A DNA stretch of 35,941 nt from an uncultured Alphaproteobacteria bacterium (GTDB lineage Bacteria > Pseudomonadota > Alphaproteobacteria > UBA6615). Shown piece after piece: positions 26,248-35,142 of the stretch. The stretch is from contig CALSML010000014.1 of NCBI GenBank assembly GCA_943787445.1, positions 1 through 35,941 on the forward strand, read 5' to 3'. The notes below the pieces were generated by a model. That model was not told where the DNA came from and made no database searches. It worked only from the letters and a program-made list of their open reading frames with translations. The first letter of the stretch is position 1; each line of letters opens with the position of its first letter. The translations under genes and the position numbers were made by a program.

Positions 26248-27267
26248 TTAGTCGCCTTCGGCGGGGAGAGTCCTGGGTCCGTGCGGGTGATCGGCATGGG
26301 GATAGGGATGATGGCCGTGATCATGATTGTGGTCATGATCGTGGGCGTGGGCGTGACTGTGCCCGTGATCATGGTCGTTGCCGGTGCCGATCCCCTCGAC
26401 ATGGTGATGATGGCTTTCCTGGGCCAGCCCGACTTCGGTCTCGAACCCGAGGACCTGCTCGCGATACTTGCACATCTGGCAGTTCATCAGATTGGTGCCT
26501 TCACCGATTTCGATGACCCGGTCGGCGAAGGTTTCGAGCACCTGCGGGTGGTCGTTCAGATAGGGCGCTTTCACAAACTGGATATCCGGGTGGTTCGCTG
26601 CGACCATGTCCGTGTGATCATAGATGCGCTTGATCAGAATGCCGGTGAACAGGAAATACGGAAACACCACGATCCGCCGGTAGCCGAGTTTGACGGCGTG
26701 CTCGAGGGCTGGCTGGACGAGCGGAAAGGTCACACCGGAATAGGCGGTTTCGCCCCAGCCGAAACCAAGGCCTTCGCAGAGCATGCGCGAAACCTTGGAC
26801 ACATTGGAATTGGCGTCCGGGTCCGAGGCACCACGTCCGACAGTCACCAGCATGGTCTCGTGCAGTGGAATCTCGCCCTGCTCGGCATTCGCAGCCGCGA
26901 CGGCCTCCATTACGCGATCCCCGGCAGCGCGGATCATCTTGAGATCGATGCCCAGTTCCCGGCCATAGATGATATCGACCCCGGGATTCTGGGTCGCATA
27001 GGTGTTCAGGACCGAGGGAATGTCGTTCTTGGCGTGCCCGGCGGCAAACAGCATGCCGGGGACCGCGTAAATGCGTTTCACGCCTCTGGCGACCAGCTTG
27101 TCGAGCCCGTCGCGAATGATGGGGGTAGCGAATTCCAGAAAGCCGTGCTCGACATGCTGGTCTGCGAAACGCGCCCGCAGAGCCGCGGCCACAACCGCAA
27201 ACTCCCGTACTGCACCTTCGTCACGGCTGCCGTGACCGCACACCATAATTCCGAAATCGTTCGCCAT
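26248..27267 (-). CDS. cbiX: Sirohydrochlorin cobaltochelatase CbiX, long form with His-rich tail
   Basis: This encodes a chelatase that inserts cobalt into sirohydrochlorin, the committed step of early-cobalt B12 synthesis. The 339-residue protein has two chelatase halves: the first begins MVCGHGSRDEGAVREF (His12 expected to be catalytic), the second holds VTVGRGASDPDANSNVSK and FPYFLFTGILIKRI. After a CQMCKYREQ motif near residue 265 comes a 55-residue tail containing 19 His mixed with Asp, typical of metal-binding extensions in long CbiX proteins. The ATG at 27267 has an excellent Shine-Dalgarno (AGGAGAG, four-base gap). The longer open frame upstream is not conserved. It heads cbiX-cobH-cobL-cobI-cobJ. 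Confidence 0.94.
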   Translation of the reverse strand: MANDFGIMVCGHGSRDEGAVREFAVVAAALRARFADQHVEHGFLEFATPIIRDGLDKLVARGVKRIYAVPGMLFAAGHAKNDIPSVLNTYATQNPGVDIIYGRELGIDLKMIRAAGDRVMEAVAAANAEQGEIPLHETMLVTVGRGASDPDANSNVSKVSRMLCEGLGFGWGETAYSGVTFPLVQPALEHAVKLGYRRIVVFPYFLFTGILIKRIYDHTDMVAANHPDIQFVKAPYLNDHPQVLETFADRVIEIGEGTNLMNCQMCKYREQVLGFETEVGLAQESHHHHVEGIGTGNDHDHGHSHAHAHDHDHNHDHGHHPYPHADHPHGPRTLPAEGD

Positions 27268-27288
27268 AATTCTCTCCTGTGAGAGGGC

Positions 27289-27317
27289 AATAGACCATGT
27301 CCGAACGACCGGGCCAA
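27289..27317 (-). promoter_or_regulatory. Possible promoter of the cbiX operon
   Basis: On the minus strand TTGGCC (27317-27312) and TCTATT (27294-27289) are 17 bases apart, each matching four of six consensus positions. It would give a leader of about 15 bases containing the strong Shine-Dalgarno of cbiX. There is no room for a cobalamin riboswitch in this leader. Confidence 0.3.
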
Positions 27318-27400
27318 GGGCACGAGGATGAATAAGGTGGTTCGGCCGGGCCCGGGCACGCGATTGACGCGGCGCGACTCCGGCCTCGCAGGATGTCGCC

Positions 27401-28416
27401 ATGATTTTCAGTCCGGACACTGCGGGAATCGCGCTTCCTGTCATCCTTTTTCTCGCGCTGCTTCTTGACGCGGTTGTGGGGGAGTTCGGGTCCTTGTTTC
27501 GTGTGTTACCCCATCCGGTTGCCCTGCTGGGGGGTCTGACGGGCTGGTTCGACAGTCGTCTCAACCGGGAGAAATCGCAGCGCCCGCACACGGTTTGTCC
27601 GCGGTTTGGTGGTGGCCGTGTTGATGATCGTTCTGGCGGTCGCGATCGGCTGGGGCCTCCATGATCTGGCGCGTCTGTTTCCGCAAGGCTGGATCATCGA
27701 ATGGGTCGCCGTCACCTTTCTGATCGCACAGCGTAGCCTGTTTGATCATGTCCGTGCGGTCGCATGGGTACTCGATCGCGACGGTCTCAAGGAGGGGCGT
27801 GCCGCCGTGGCGATGATTGTCGGGCGCGACCCGGATACACTTGATGAACATGGGGTTTCGCGGGCCGCAATCGAAAGTCTGGCCGAGAGTTTTGCCGACG
27901 GGGTGGTGGCGCCGGTGTTCTGGTATCTGCTTGTTCGGCCTGCCGGGGCTGCTGATTTACAAGACGGTCAACACCATGGATTCGATGATCGGCTATCGCA
28001 CGCCACGTCATGACGCCTTCGGGAAAGCCGCCGCGCGGCTGGATGACCTGCTCAACTACATTCCCGCCCGGATTGCGGCCGTGTTGATTGTGCTGGCCAG
28101 CGCCTTTGTTCCCCGGGGGCGTCCGGGTGCATCCTTTCGGGTGATGGCGCGGGACGGGGGCAAGCATCGCTCCCCCAATGCGGGCTGGAGCGAAGCGGCG
28201 ATGGCTGGCGCGCTGGGGGTCGCGCTGTCGGGGCCACGAAGCTACAACGGCAAAACCACCGATCAGCCCTGGGTGGGCGGGGAATTTTCCGCCCGCATCG
28301 GGAGCGCGGAGATTCGTCGCGGCCTCTATCTGTTTGTGGTGGCCTGTCTGCTCGAAGCGGTGATCGTGGCGCTCATCGCCACGCTTGCGCTGGCTGGCCA
28401 GATTGGTTTTTCCTGA
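27401..28416 (+). CDS. cobD: Adenosylcobinamide-phosphate synthase (CobD/CbiB), two frameshifts
   Basis: This encodes the inner-membrane enzyme that attaches aminopropanol or its phosphate to adenosylcobyric acid. The pieces are in three frames: MIFSPDTAGIALPVILF through HPVALLGGLTGWFDSRLNRE (27401-27572); then RTRFVRGLVVAVLMIVLAVA through FADGVVAPVFWYLL (27588-27930); then FGLPGLLIYKTVNTMDSMIG to the end. Removing one base near 27572-27574 (AAA run) and one T near 27931 restores a single 337-codon protein of normal length. FDHVRAVAWVLD and NAGWSEAAMAGALGV are CbiB hallmarks. The ATG at 27401 has AGGA seven bases before it. I infer sequencing error rather than a pseudogene, because all parts remain conserved. 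Confidence 0.88.
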
Positions 28417-28459
28417 GCTAGCCCTTGGCGGCTTTTGCCCAGGCGGTGACTTTCTCCAT

Positions 28460-29119
28460 TCAGGCTTTTCGGGGCGTGTAGAAGGTGTCCTGCCCAGCGC
28501 CGACCTCGAGAACGATTTCCTCAAATGCGAGTTGGGCCGACTTGGCCCCGGTCTCCTTGCAGGAGCCCGAATTCTTGTCCTTTGAATCATAGATCGACAA
28601 CATGCGCCCGCTCATCTTGCTGGCATCATTGGCGAGGAAGTTCTCATAGGCCTTGCGGAACTGGCCTTTGCCACATCCCGCCATGTTCACGATGTTCAGT
28701 TTGGGCTGTTTGGCCTGAGTGGCCACGATCAGGGCCATGAGCCCGCCCTTCGAGAAACCCGCCACCGTGATGTGATGGGCCGGAACGCCTTTTGCGATCA
28801 GGGCCTTGACCTGTTCGAGGGTGCGCGTGCGCGCATAACGGCGGGGATTGGTTTTCTCGATGCGCAGCTCGGAAATCACCTCGAGCCCGCCTGCGGCGAA
28901 GGCCGACACGATCTTGTTGTATTTGAAAATCCCGCGGGTTGGATGGGGTTCGGACAGGGGAAAGCTTTCTGGCCGGGCACCATGGAGATAGATCAGATAA
29001 CGCGCGTTGGGGTCGACGGTTTCGGGCACGTCGGTGTGGACGGCGCCCGCCGATGCCGGTGCGGCCATACTGAGAACGAAAATCGCGGTGGCGGCGAGAG
29101 AGTGAAGAAACCGGGTCAT
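28460..29119 (-). CDS. Exported alpha/beta hydrolase, possibly cut short by an in-frame TGA
   Basis: This is a 219-residue predicted periplasmic alpha/beta hydrolase. The signal peptide MTRFLHSLAATAIFVLSMAA ends near PASA (about residue 24). The oxyanion region reads YLIYLHGARPES and the nucleophile elbow is GFSKGG with Ser in GxSxG. Two Cys (AGCGKG, GSCKET) could form a disulfide. The ATG at 29119 has GAGGA seven bases upstream. After the TGA at 28462-28460 the same frame continues for 13 codons (MEKVTAWAKAAKG) to a TAG at 28420-28418, so the stop may be a TGG-to-TGA change or an error. It lies 81 bases downstream of cobQ on the same strand. Substrate unknown. Confidence 0.82.
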   Translation of the reverse strand: MTRFLHSLAATAIFVLSMAAPASAGAVHTDVPETVDPNARYLIYLHGARPESFPLSEPHPTRGIFKYNKIVSAFAAGGLEVISELRIEKTNPRRYARTRTLEQVKALIAKGVPAHHITVAGFSKGGLMALIVATQAKQPKLNIVNMAGCGKGQFRKAYENFLANDASKMSGRMLSIYDSKDKNSGSCKETGAKSAQLAFEEIVLEVGAGQDTFYTPRKA

Positions 29120-29200
29120 GGACGTATCCTCGGGTTCAACGCGGTGTTCGGGGTGTTCTTGCACGCAAATGCGGCGAAACGAGGGTGCTTACGCCTGGTT

Positions 29201-30694
29201 TCAGGCGCCACCCCGGCGGGCAATGTGCAGAATGCCCGCTGTATCGAGATGTTCGGCGAGATGGTCGGCCAGTGCGTCGAGTGTGACATCAATCTGGCTG
29301 TTCCAAGGAGCCCCATTTCTGTGGTGCGGGTTCAGTTGTGCGAGAAACTCTGCCCGGAACGGGTCTTCGGCAAAAAGGCCATGTACATAGGTTCCGGCAA
29401 TGCGTCCGTCGCTCGATTGTGCGCCATCCATTCGGCCATCAAGAAATTGTAGGAACGGCAGGGTCGTATCTTTGCCAGTCGTTACACCCATATGCATTTC
29501 AAACCCTGAAAAATTCCTTTCCAAGGTCAGGGCAACGCCGGATGCAGGAGCGAGTTTTTTCTCAGAGGACATGACGGTGTCCACATCCAGCAGACCCAGA
29601 CCGGGGGTGACTCCGGGGGCGCCCTCGACCCCGTGGGGATCGTGGATTGTGCGCCCGAGCATCTGATAGCCGCCGCAGATCCCGAAGACGTGTGCGCCTC
29701 TGTGGGCTGCGGCCTGAATATCCGTGTCCCAGGCGTTCTGGCGGAGAGTGTCCAGATCGCCACGGGTAGATTTGGAGCCGGCCAGCAGGATGAGGTCTGC
29801 ATCCGAGGGGAGAGGGTTGCCGGGTTCGATGAGTTTCAGAGCCACATCGGGTGCCTCGGCCAGCGGGTCGAGGTCATCGAAATTGGCGATCCGTGGCAGC
29901 AGAGGTACAGCGATACGGATCAGGGCGCCGGACCAGTTGTCCGCCGTGTACCGACCTTGAAGGGAAGCGGTGTCCTCGGCGGGAAGGTGCCGCGCCTCAT
30001 CGAACCAGGGGATCACGCCGAGTGAATTCAGGCCCGTATGGGCAGCAATGATCGGCGGGGCATCATCAAACAGAGATATGTCGCCACGAAACCGGTTGAC
30101 GATGTAACCCTTCAGGCGGGCCTGCTCGGCAGCCGGCAGCAAAGTCCATGTTCCGACCAGCGCGGCAATCACGCCACCGCGTTCGATATCCCCGATCAGG
30201 GCCACAGGAATATCAGCGGCTTCGGCAAACCCCATATTGGCGATATCGCCCGCGCGCAGGTTCATCTCTGCCGGACTGCCCGCGCCTTCCACAAGGATCA
30301 GCTCGGCGTCTTCGGAAAGCCGGTGATAAGCCGCCAGAACGGCGGCCAGAAGATCGGGTTTCATCTTGTGATAGGCGCGGGCATCGGCATTTCCGATGAC
30401 CCGTCCGTCGACCACCACCTGAGCCCCTATATCGGTTTGTGGTTTGAGCAGGACCGGGTTCATGTCGGTGGACGGGTCGATCCCGGCCGCCCGCGCCTGC
30501 AGCGCCTGAGCGCGACCGATTTCGCCATAGAGACCGCCCGGCCCTAGCGCGGGCGCGGCATTGTTGGACATGTTCTGGGGTTTGAACGGCCTGACGGCAA
30601 TACCCTGACGCGCGAACAGGCGCGCCAGCCCGCCGACGACCAGTGATTTGCCGACATCCGAACCGGTGCCCTGAAACATGATGGTGGCGGTCAT
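29201..30694 (-). CDS. cobQ: Adenosylcobyric acid synthase
   Basis: This encodes CobQ/CbiP, which amidates side chains b, d, e and g of adenosylcobyrinic acid diamide using glutamine and ATP. The 497-residue protein has the ATP site FQGTGSDVGKSLVVGGLARL (7-26), the KPQNMSNNAA block (38-47), VEGAGSPAEMNLRAGDIANMG-type sequence near 135-155, and a glutaminase domain with nucleophile Cys340 in FGICGGYQMLG. Length fits the family. It starts ten bases after cobO, so cobW-cobN-cobO-cobQ form one operon. The reading frame is clean although neighbouring cobN is heavily frameshifted. Confidence 0.96.
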   Translation of the reverse strand: MTATIMFQGTGSDVGKSLVVGGLARLFARQGIAVRPFKPQNMSNNAAPALGPGGLYGEIGRAQALQARAAGIDPSTDMNPVLLKPQTDIGAQVVVDGRVIGNADARAYHKMKPDLLAAVLAAYHRLSEDAELILVEGAGSPAEMNLRAGDIANMGFAEAADIPVALIGDIERGGVIAALVGTWTLLPAAEQARLKGYIVNRFRGDISLFDDAPPIIAAHTGLNSLGVIPWFDEARHLPAEDTASLQGRYTADNWSGALIRIAVPLLPRIANFDDLDPLAEAPDVALKLIEPGNPLPSDADLILLAGSKSTRGDLDTLRQNAWDTDIQAAAHRGAHVFGICGGYQMLGRTIHDPHGVEGAPGVTPGLGLLDVDTVMSSEKKLAPASGVALTLERNFSGFEMHMGVTTGKDTTLPFLQFLDGRMDGAQSSDGRIAGTYVHGLFAEDPFRAEFLAQLNPHHRNGAPWNSQIDVTLDALADHLAEHLDTAGILHIARRGGA

Positions 30695-30704
30695 GGCAGA
30701 AGCC

Positions 30705-31340
30705 TCAGAACTCGATGCCCTTCTGGGCTTTTACATCATCGCGGAAATGGTGTTTCACCATGGTCATATCGGTGACCATATCGGCGGCTTCGATGAGTTC
30801 GGCCTTGGCGTTACGGCCGGTGACCACCACGTGCAAATCCTCGCGTTTGGCCAGCAGGCCCGCCACCACCTCGTTGATGTCCAGATGATCGTAGCGCAGC
30901 GGGATGTTGAGTTCGTCGAGCACCACCAGACCAAAAGCGGGATCTGCGATCATTTCCCTGGCCATTTCCCATGCGGCATTCGCGGCGGTGATATCCCGCT
31001 GTCGATCCTGAGAGTCCCAGGAAAACCCCTCGCCCATCACCTTGATTTCGATCTGATCTGGAAAGGCTTCGAGAACCTGACGTTCGCCGGTTTCCCATTT
31101 GCCTTTCACGAACTGGACAATGCCCACTTTCATGCCATTGCCAATGGCGCGCATGGCCAGACCCATGGCGGCGGTGGTCTTGCCTTTGCCCTTACCGGTG
31201 TGGACCATCAGCAGGCCCTTTTCCCGGGTTTTCTTCGCCAACATGCGGTCCCGCGCGGCCTTCTGTTTACGCTTCTTGTCCGCCCATTTCTGGTCAGCGC
31301 TCTGGGCATCATCATTCACGTGTTCGGGAGTGTCGTTCAT
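30705..31340 (-). CDS. cobO: Corrinoid adenosyltransferase CobO (CobA/BtuR type)
   Basis: This encodes the ATP:cob(I)alamin adenosyltransferase that forms the Co-carbon bond. The 211-residue protein has the characteristic P-loop GKGKGKTT (49-56), VQFVKGKWETGER, and LVVLDELNIPLRYDHLD with VVTGRNAKAELIEAADMVT near the C-terminus. The Lys/Arg-rich N-terminal helix (DKKRKQKAARDRML) is typical. The ATG at 31340 overlaps the cobN TGA as ATGA. The frame extends upstream without similarity. Coupling to cobN places adenosylation next to cobalt insertion and before CobQ. Confidence 0.96.
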   Translation of the reverse strand: MNDTPEHVNDDAQSADQKWADKKRKQKAARDRMLAKKTREKGLLMVHTGKGKGKTTAAMGLAMRAIGNGMKVGIVQFVKGKWETGERQVLEAFPDQIEIKVMGEGFSWDSQDRQRDITAANAAWEMAREMIADPAFGLVVLDELNIPLRYDHLDINEVVAGLLAKREDLHVVVTGRNAKAELIEAADMVTDMTMVKHHFRDDVKAQKGIEF

Positions 31341-34300
31341 GCTGTTTTCTCCATGGGCCGGGCCGCCAGTTCGCTGAGACGAGCATAGGCCGAGTTGGAC
31401 CTTGCCTGCCACAGCCCGCGATCGATGGCTTCGAGGAAGCGCGCGGCCATCTCGCGCAGTGCGGCCGGGTTGTGTTCATCGAGGAAGTCCCGCACCGCAT
31501 CTTCAACCAGAAAGGCCTGATGCACGGCGTCGAACTGATCGTCGCGCACAGCGCCGGTTGTGGCAGCAAAGGCGAAGAGGTAATCGACCGTGGCCGCCAT
31601 CTCGAATGCGCCCTTGTAGCCATGGCGCATCACGCCGGAAATCCATTTCGGGTTGGTTACCCGGGCCCGTACGACGCGCGAGATTTCATCTTCCAGTGTT
31701 CGTATCCGCGGTGCGAAGGGCCGGGAATGATCGTTGTGATAGACGGTCGGCCGTGTGCCCCGGATTCAACTTCCACCGCTGCGGTGAGGCCCCCTTCGAA
31801 CTGGTAGTAATCATCGCTGTCGAGCAGATCGTGCTCCCGGTTGTCCTGATTGTGGAGAACGGCTTCGACCCCTGACAGGCGTGTTGCGAAGGTGCGATGG
31901 GCTGGTGTGCCATAGGCATTGGCAGCGCCGGTTCCCGTGCACGGCCCCGTAGGCCCAGCCGCCCCAGGCGATATAGGCATTGGCCAGATCCACGGTCGTG
32001 TCCCAGCCCTGTTCGTCGATCAGGGCTTGCAGACCGGCGCCATAGGCCCCGGGCTTGCGATCCGAACACCCGAAAACTGGCGGTGCGACGAGCCGCATCC
32101 GCTGCCGCACCGTCGGCCACGAGCTGTGCCGTTTCCGTGGCGACCCTGGCGGCGAGCGGGTTGTCTGCTTCGCTTTCGTCGTCGATGGCCGCGATCGCGG
32201 CCACGGCGCTGTCGAACAGATCGATCAGGCCGGGGAAGGCGTCGCGGAAGAACCCGGATACCCGAAGTGTCACATCCACCCGTGGGCGGTCGAGCACCGA
32301 TACAGGCAGAACCTCGAACCCGGTGACGCGGCGCGAGGCTGAATCCCATGTGGGACGCGCGCCGATCAGGGCGAGCGCCTGAGCGATGTCATCGCCGCCG
32401 GTTCGCATGTTGCTGGTGCCCCAGGCGGACAGGGCGACGGTTTGTGGCCAGTCCCCGTGTTCCTGGCGCATGGGTTTCCATCAGCAACTGGGCCGACATC
32501 CAGCCGAGATGCCATGCCGCGGGCGTTGGCACGGTCCGTGTGTCGACGGAATAGAAATTCCGTCCGGTGGGCAGCACATCGGGGCGTCCCCGTGTGGGCG
32601 CGCCGGAAGGTCCGGGGGTCGACAAAACGCCCATCGAGCCCGGTCAGCAGGCCCTGAAGCTCTGCGGCTCCGGACATATCGATGGACGGTCCCAGGGTGG
32701 ACTCGATCTCATCCAGTACGGCGCGGGTGTGGGTCCAGCTTTCGTCAACTGCGCGACGTCCGGTGATGAGGTCAGCAGACAGGTCTTCCAGTTGCGCGAC
32801 GACATCGACCTGCGGTGCGGGTCGGGTCGGGTGATGACAGGGCGGACGGGTTTCGCGCCCGTCCATGGCATGGCGAAGTCGCAATCGAGGGGGTCGAAGG
32901 CAAGCCCGAGATCGGAACACAGCGCCCGCAGCAGGGATGCGTTCGCGCCGTCTCCGTCGCCTCGTGGCATACGGGCCAGCGCCACGAGCAGTCCGGTCCG
33001 AAGCGCGCCGTCGGGGGACTGGCCGAAGATGTGCAGCCCGTCGCGGATCTGCATTTCCTTGAGCTCGCACAGATAGCCGTCCAGACGATTCAGGGCATCT
33101 GCATCGGTCAGATCGGCATCCGCAGCGAAGCCCAGATCACGGTCCAGACCGGTTTCGCGGACCAGTTCCACAATCTGGGTGCCCAGCACGGCGAGCCGAC
33201 GAGGGTCTACATTTGCTGCTTCGTAATACTCGTCCACCAGCGCTTCCAGGTCGCGCAGGGGGCCATAGGTTTCGGCGCGGGCGAGCGGGGGTGTCAGGTG
33301 ATCGATGATCACGGCGCTGGCACGACGCTTGGCCTGCGTACCTTCACCGGGATCGTTGACGATGAACGGATACAGATGGGGGATCGCGCCCAGCGTGGCC
33401 TCGGGATAGCAGTCGCGCGACAGGGCCACCGCCTTGCCGGGAAGCCATTCCAGATTGCCGTGTTTGCCGAAATGGGTCACCGCATGGGCATCGAAACTCC
33501 CGCGTAGCCAGGCATAAAAGGCAAAGTAATTGTGCGGCGGGACCAGATCCGGATCGTGATAGGTCGCTGTCGGATCGATGTTGTAACCGCGGGCCGGTTG
33601 CAGTCCGATGGCGATGTTGCCGCACCGAAAGGCCGGGATCGCGAACGCTCCGCAATCGGTGTGTCCGGCGAGAAACATCGGATCGGCACCTGGCGGCCCC
33701 CCAGCGTTCGGTCACGGCCATTCGCACGGAATCGGGAAGCGCGGCAAAGAAAACCTCATAGTCCGGGAGTGGCAGGCTTTCTTCGATCCGGCGGGCCGCG
33801 ATGCCGGCATTGGTTGGGCCCTGCTGGAGCCGCCGGACCAGTGTGTCGCCATCCGCGGGTACATCCTTGACGCTGTAGCCCGCTTCGATCATGGCGTTCA
33901 GGGCGCTGACGACACCGGCCGGGGTGTCAAGGCCAACCCCGTTGCCAATCCGTCCGTCGCGATTGGGGTAGTTGGCGAGCACCAAAGCCACACGCCGGTC
34001 GGCGGGCTTGGTCTGCCGGAGCCGGGCCCAGGCGCTGGCGAGGTCGGCTGTGAAGTCGATCCGATCAGCTACCGGTTCATAAGCGACGATATCCGTTTCG
34101 CTTGCGTCATCACGCCGTGCCGCGCCTTTGAATGACACTGCCCGTGTGAGGATACGCCCGTCGACCTCCGGCAAGGCCACATTCATGGCGATATCCCGGG
34201 CCGACAGACCATTCGCACCGGATTGCCAGCGTTCCATATCCGATCCGGCAAACACCACTTGCAACATGGGTGCGTCGGTGTCCGTGAAAGGCCCCCGGTT

Positions 34301-35142
34301 TGTGTCAGCGCCGGGCGCAGACAGCGCGAAACCGGTCGCGTTCAGGGATGATGTCCGGGGGAGCACTTGCAAAGGTTTCGGCCACCATGGCAGCTGCAAC
34401 CGGGTCTTTCAGACTGGTGGCGTGGACGGGCAGGGGGTTGAGTCCGCGGTCACGCAGGGCGGTGATCAGGGCGTCGATGGGTGCCAGATTGGCCGCCTGC
34501 ATCAGGGCGCGATAGAACACCAAAGCGGCCACCGGTGAGGTCGTTGTCCCAATGGGCGCTGACAGTCTTCAGTGTGGTTTCGCCCGCACCGGGCCAGTAA
34601 AGCCCTGCCCGGAGTAAGGGAGCGGGTTCCTGCCAGCTGGTGTCGGTTCCGATCAGGGACTGGGCGAAGTTCAGAAAGTTGCTGGCATTCGAAATTCCGC
34701 CATGCACCAGATACTGCCAGAGGCGATGGGTGGCGTCTCCGTCCAGTGTGGTGAGCGCGGAAAGTTCGGCATCCGGCTGATCGTCACCGGGAAGAAAGGC
34801 GACAGGAATGCCGGCTTTCCGGCAGGTCGCTGCGATTTCGTCGACGCCATAGGGCCAGTAGCCACGTCCGCCAAGTAGGCGGCAGATAACCAGTTGGGCA
34901 TTCTGCACAATGTCGTCGATATAGAGATCGACCGACATGTTGTGACCAAGACGCAGATAGTTGGCCAGACGCAGGCTCGGAGCTGCGGGGTTGTTCTCAA
35001 GCCGTGCGCGATTGGCCAGTGCCAAAGCCGTGATCTCGGTATCAGCCGCTGTCAGAATAACGATGTCGCCGGAAGATTGACCGAGATCGACGGCCTCGGA
35101 TCCGTCATCCACCGCCCCGGGCGCTGCGGCAAGAAGATGCAT
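31337..35142 (-). CDS. cobN: Cobaltochelatase large subunit CobN, about nine frameshifts
   Basis: CobN is the porphyrin-binding subunit of the ATP-dependent cobaltochelatase that loads cobalt into hydrogenobyrinate a,c-diamide. Conserved blocks run in order through changing frames: YWPYGVDEIAATC, ALVFYRALMQAANLAPIDAL, NATGFALSAPGADTNRGPFT, ARDIAMNVALPEVDGRILTR, ANYPNRDGRIGNGVGLDTPA, HFGKHGNLEWLPGKAVALS, VALSAWGTSNMRTGGDDIAQ, NQDNREHDLLDSDDYYQFEG and VMRHGYKGAFEMAATVDYLF. Shifts lie near 34540, 34345, 33697, 32825, 32614, 32472, 32057, 31940 and 31747. Seven are explained by one extra base and two by one missing base. The net correction leaves 3801 bases, about 1266 residues, normal for CobN. 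The ATG at 35142 overlaps the corrected cobW stop (TGATG). CobS and CobT are not in the window. Confidence 0.9.

Noticed and set aside
26280..26400. Repetitive cat/gtg-rich DNA resembling a tandem repeat
   Set aside because: It encodes the alternating His-Asp-Gly tail of CbiX; the repetition follows from amino-acid composition.
25882..27282. 466-codon open frame on the plus strand opposite cobH and cbiX
   Set aside because: Its hydrophobic Val/Met/Ile-rich segment is just the complement of the His/Asp-rich CbiX tail. There is no independent support.
28460..28462. TGA read as tryptophan (alternative genetic code)
   Set aside because: Many intact genes in the window end in TGA, including cobB, cobL and cbiD, so TGA is a normal stop here.
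31337..35142. cobN as several independent small genes or a true pseudogene
   Set aside because: The fragments align in order to one CobN with no missing blocks, and correction gives an exact reading frame, so error is the simpler explanation.
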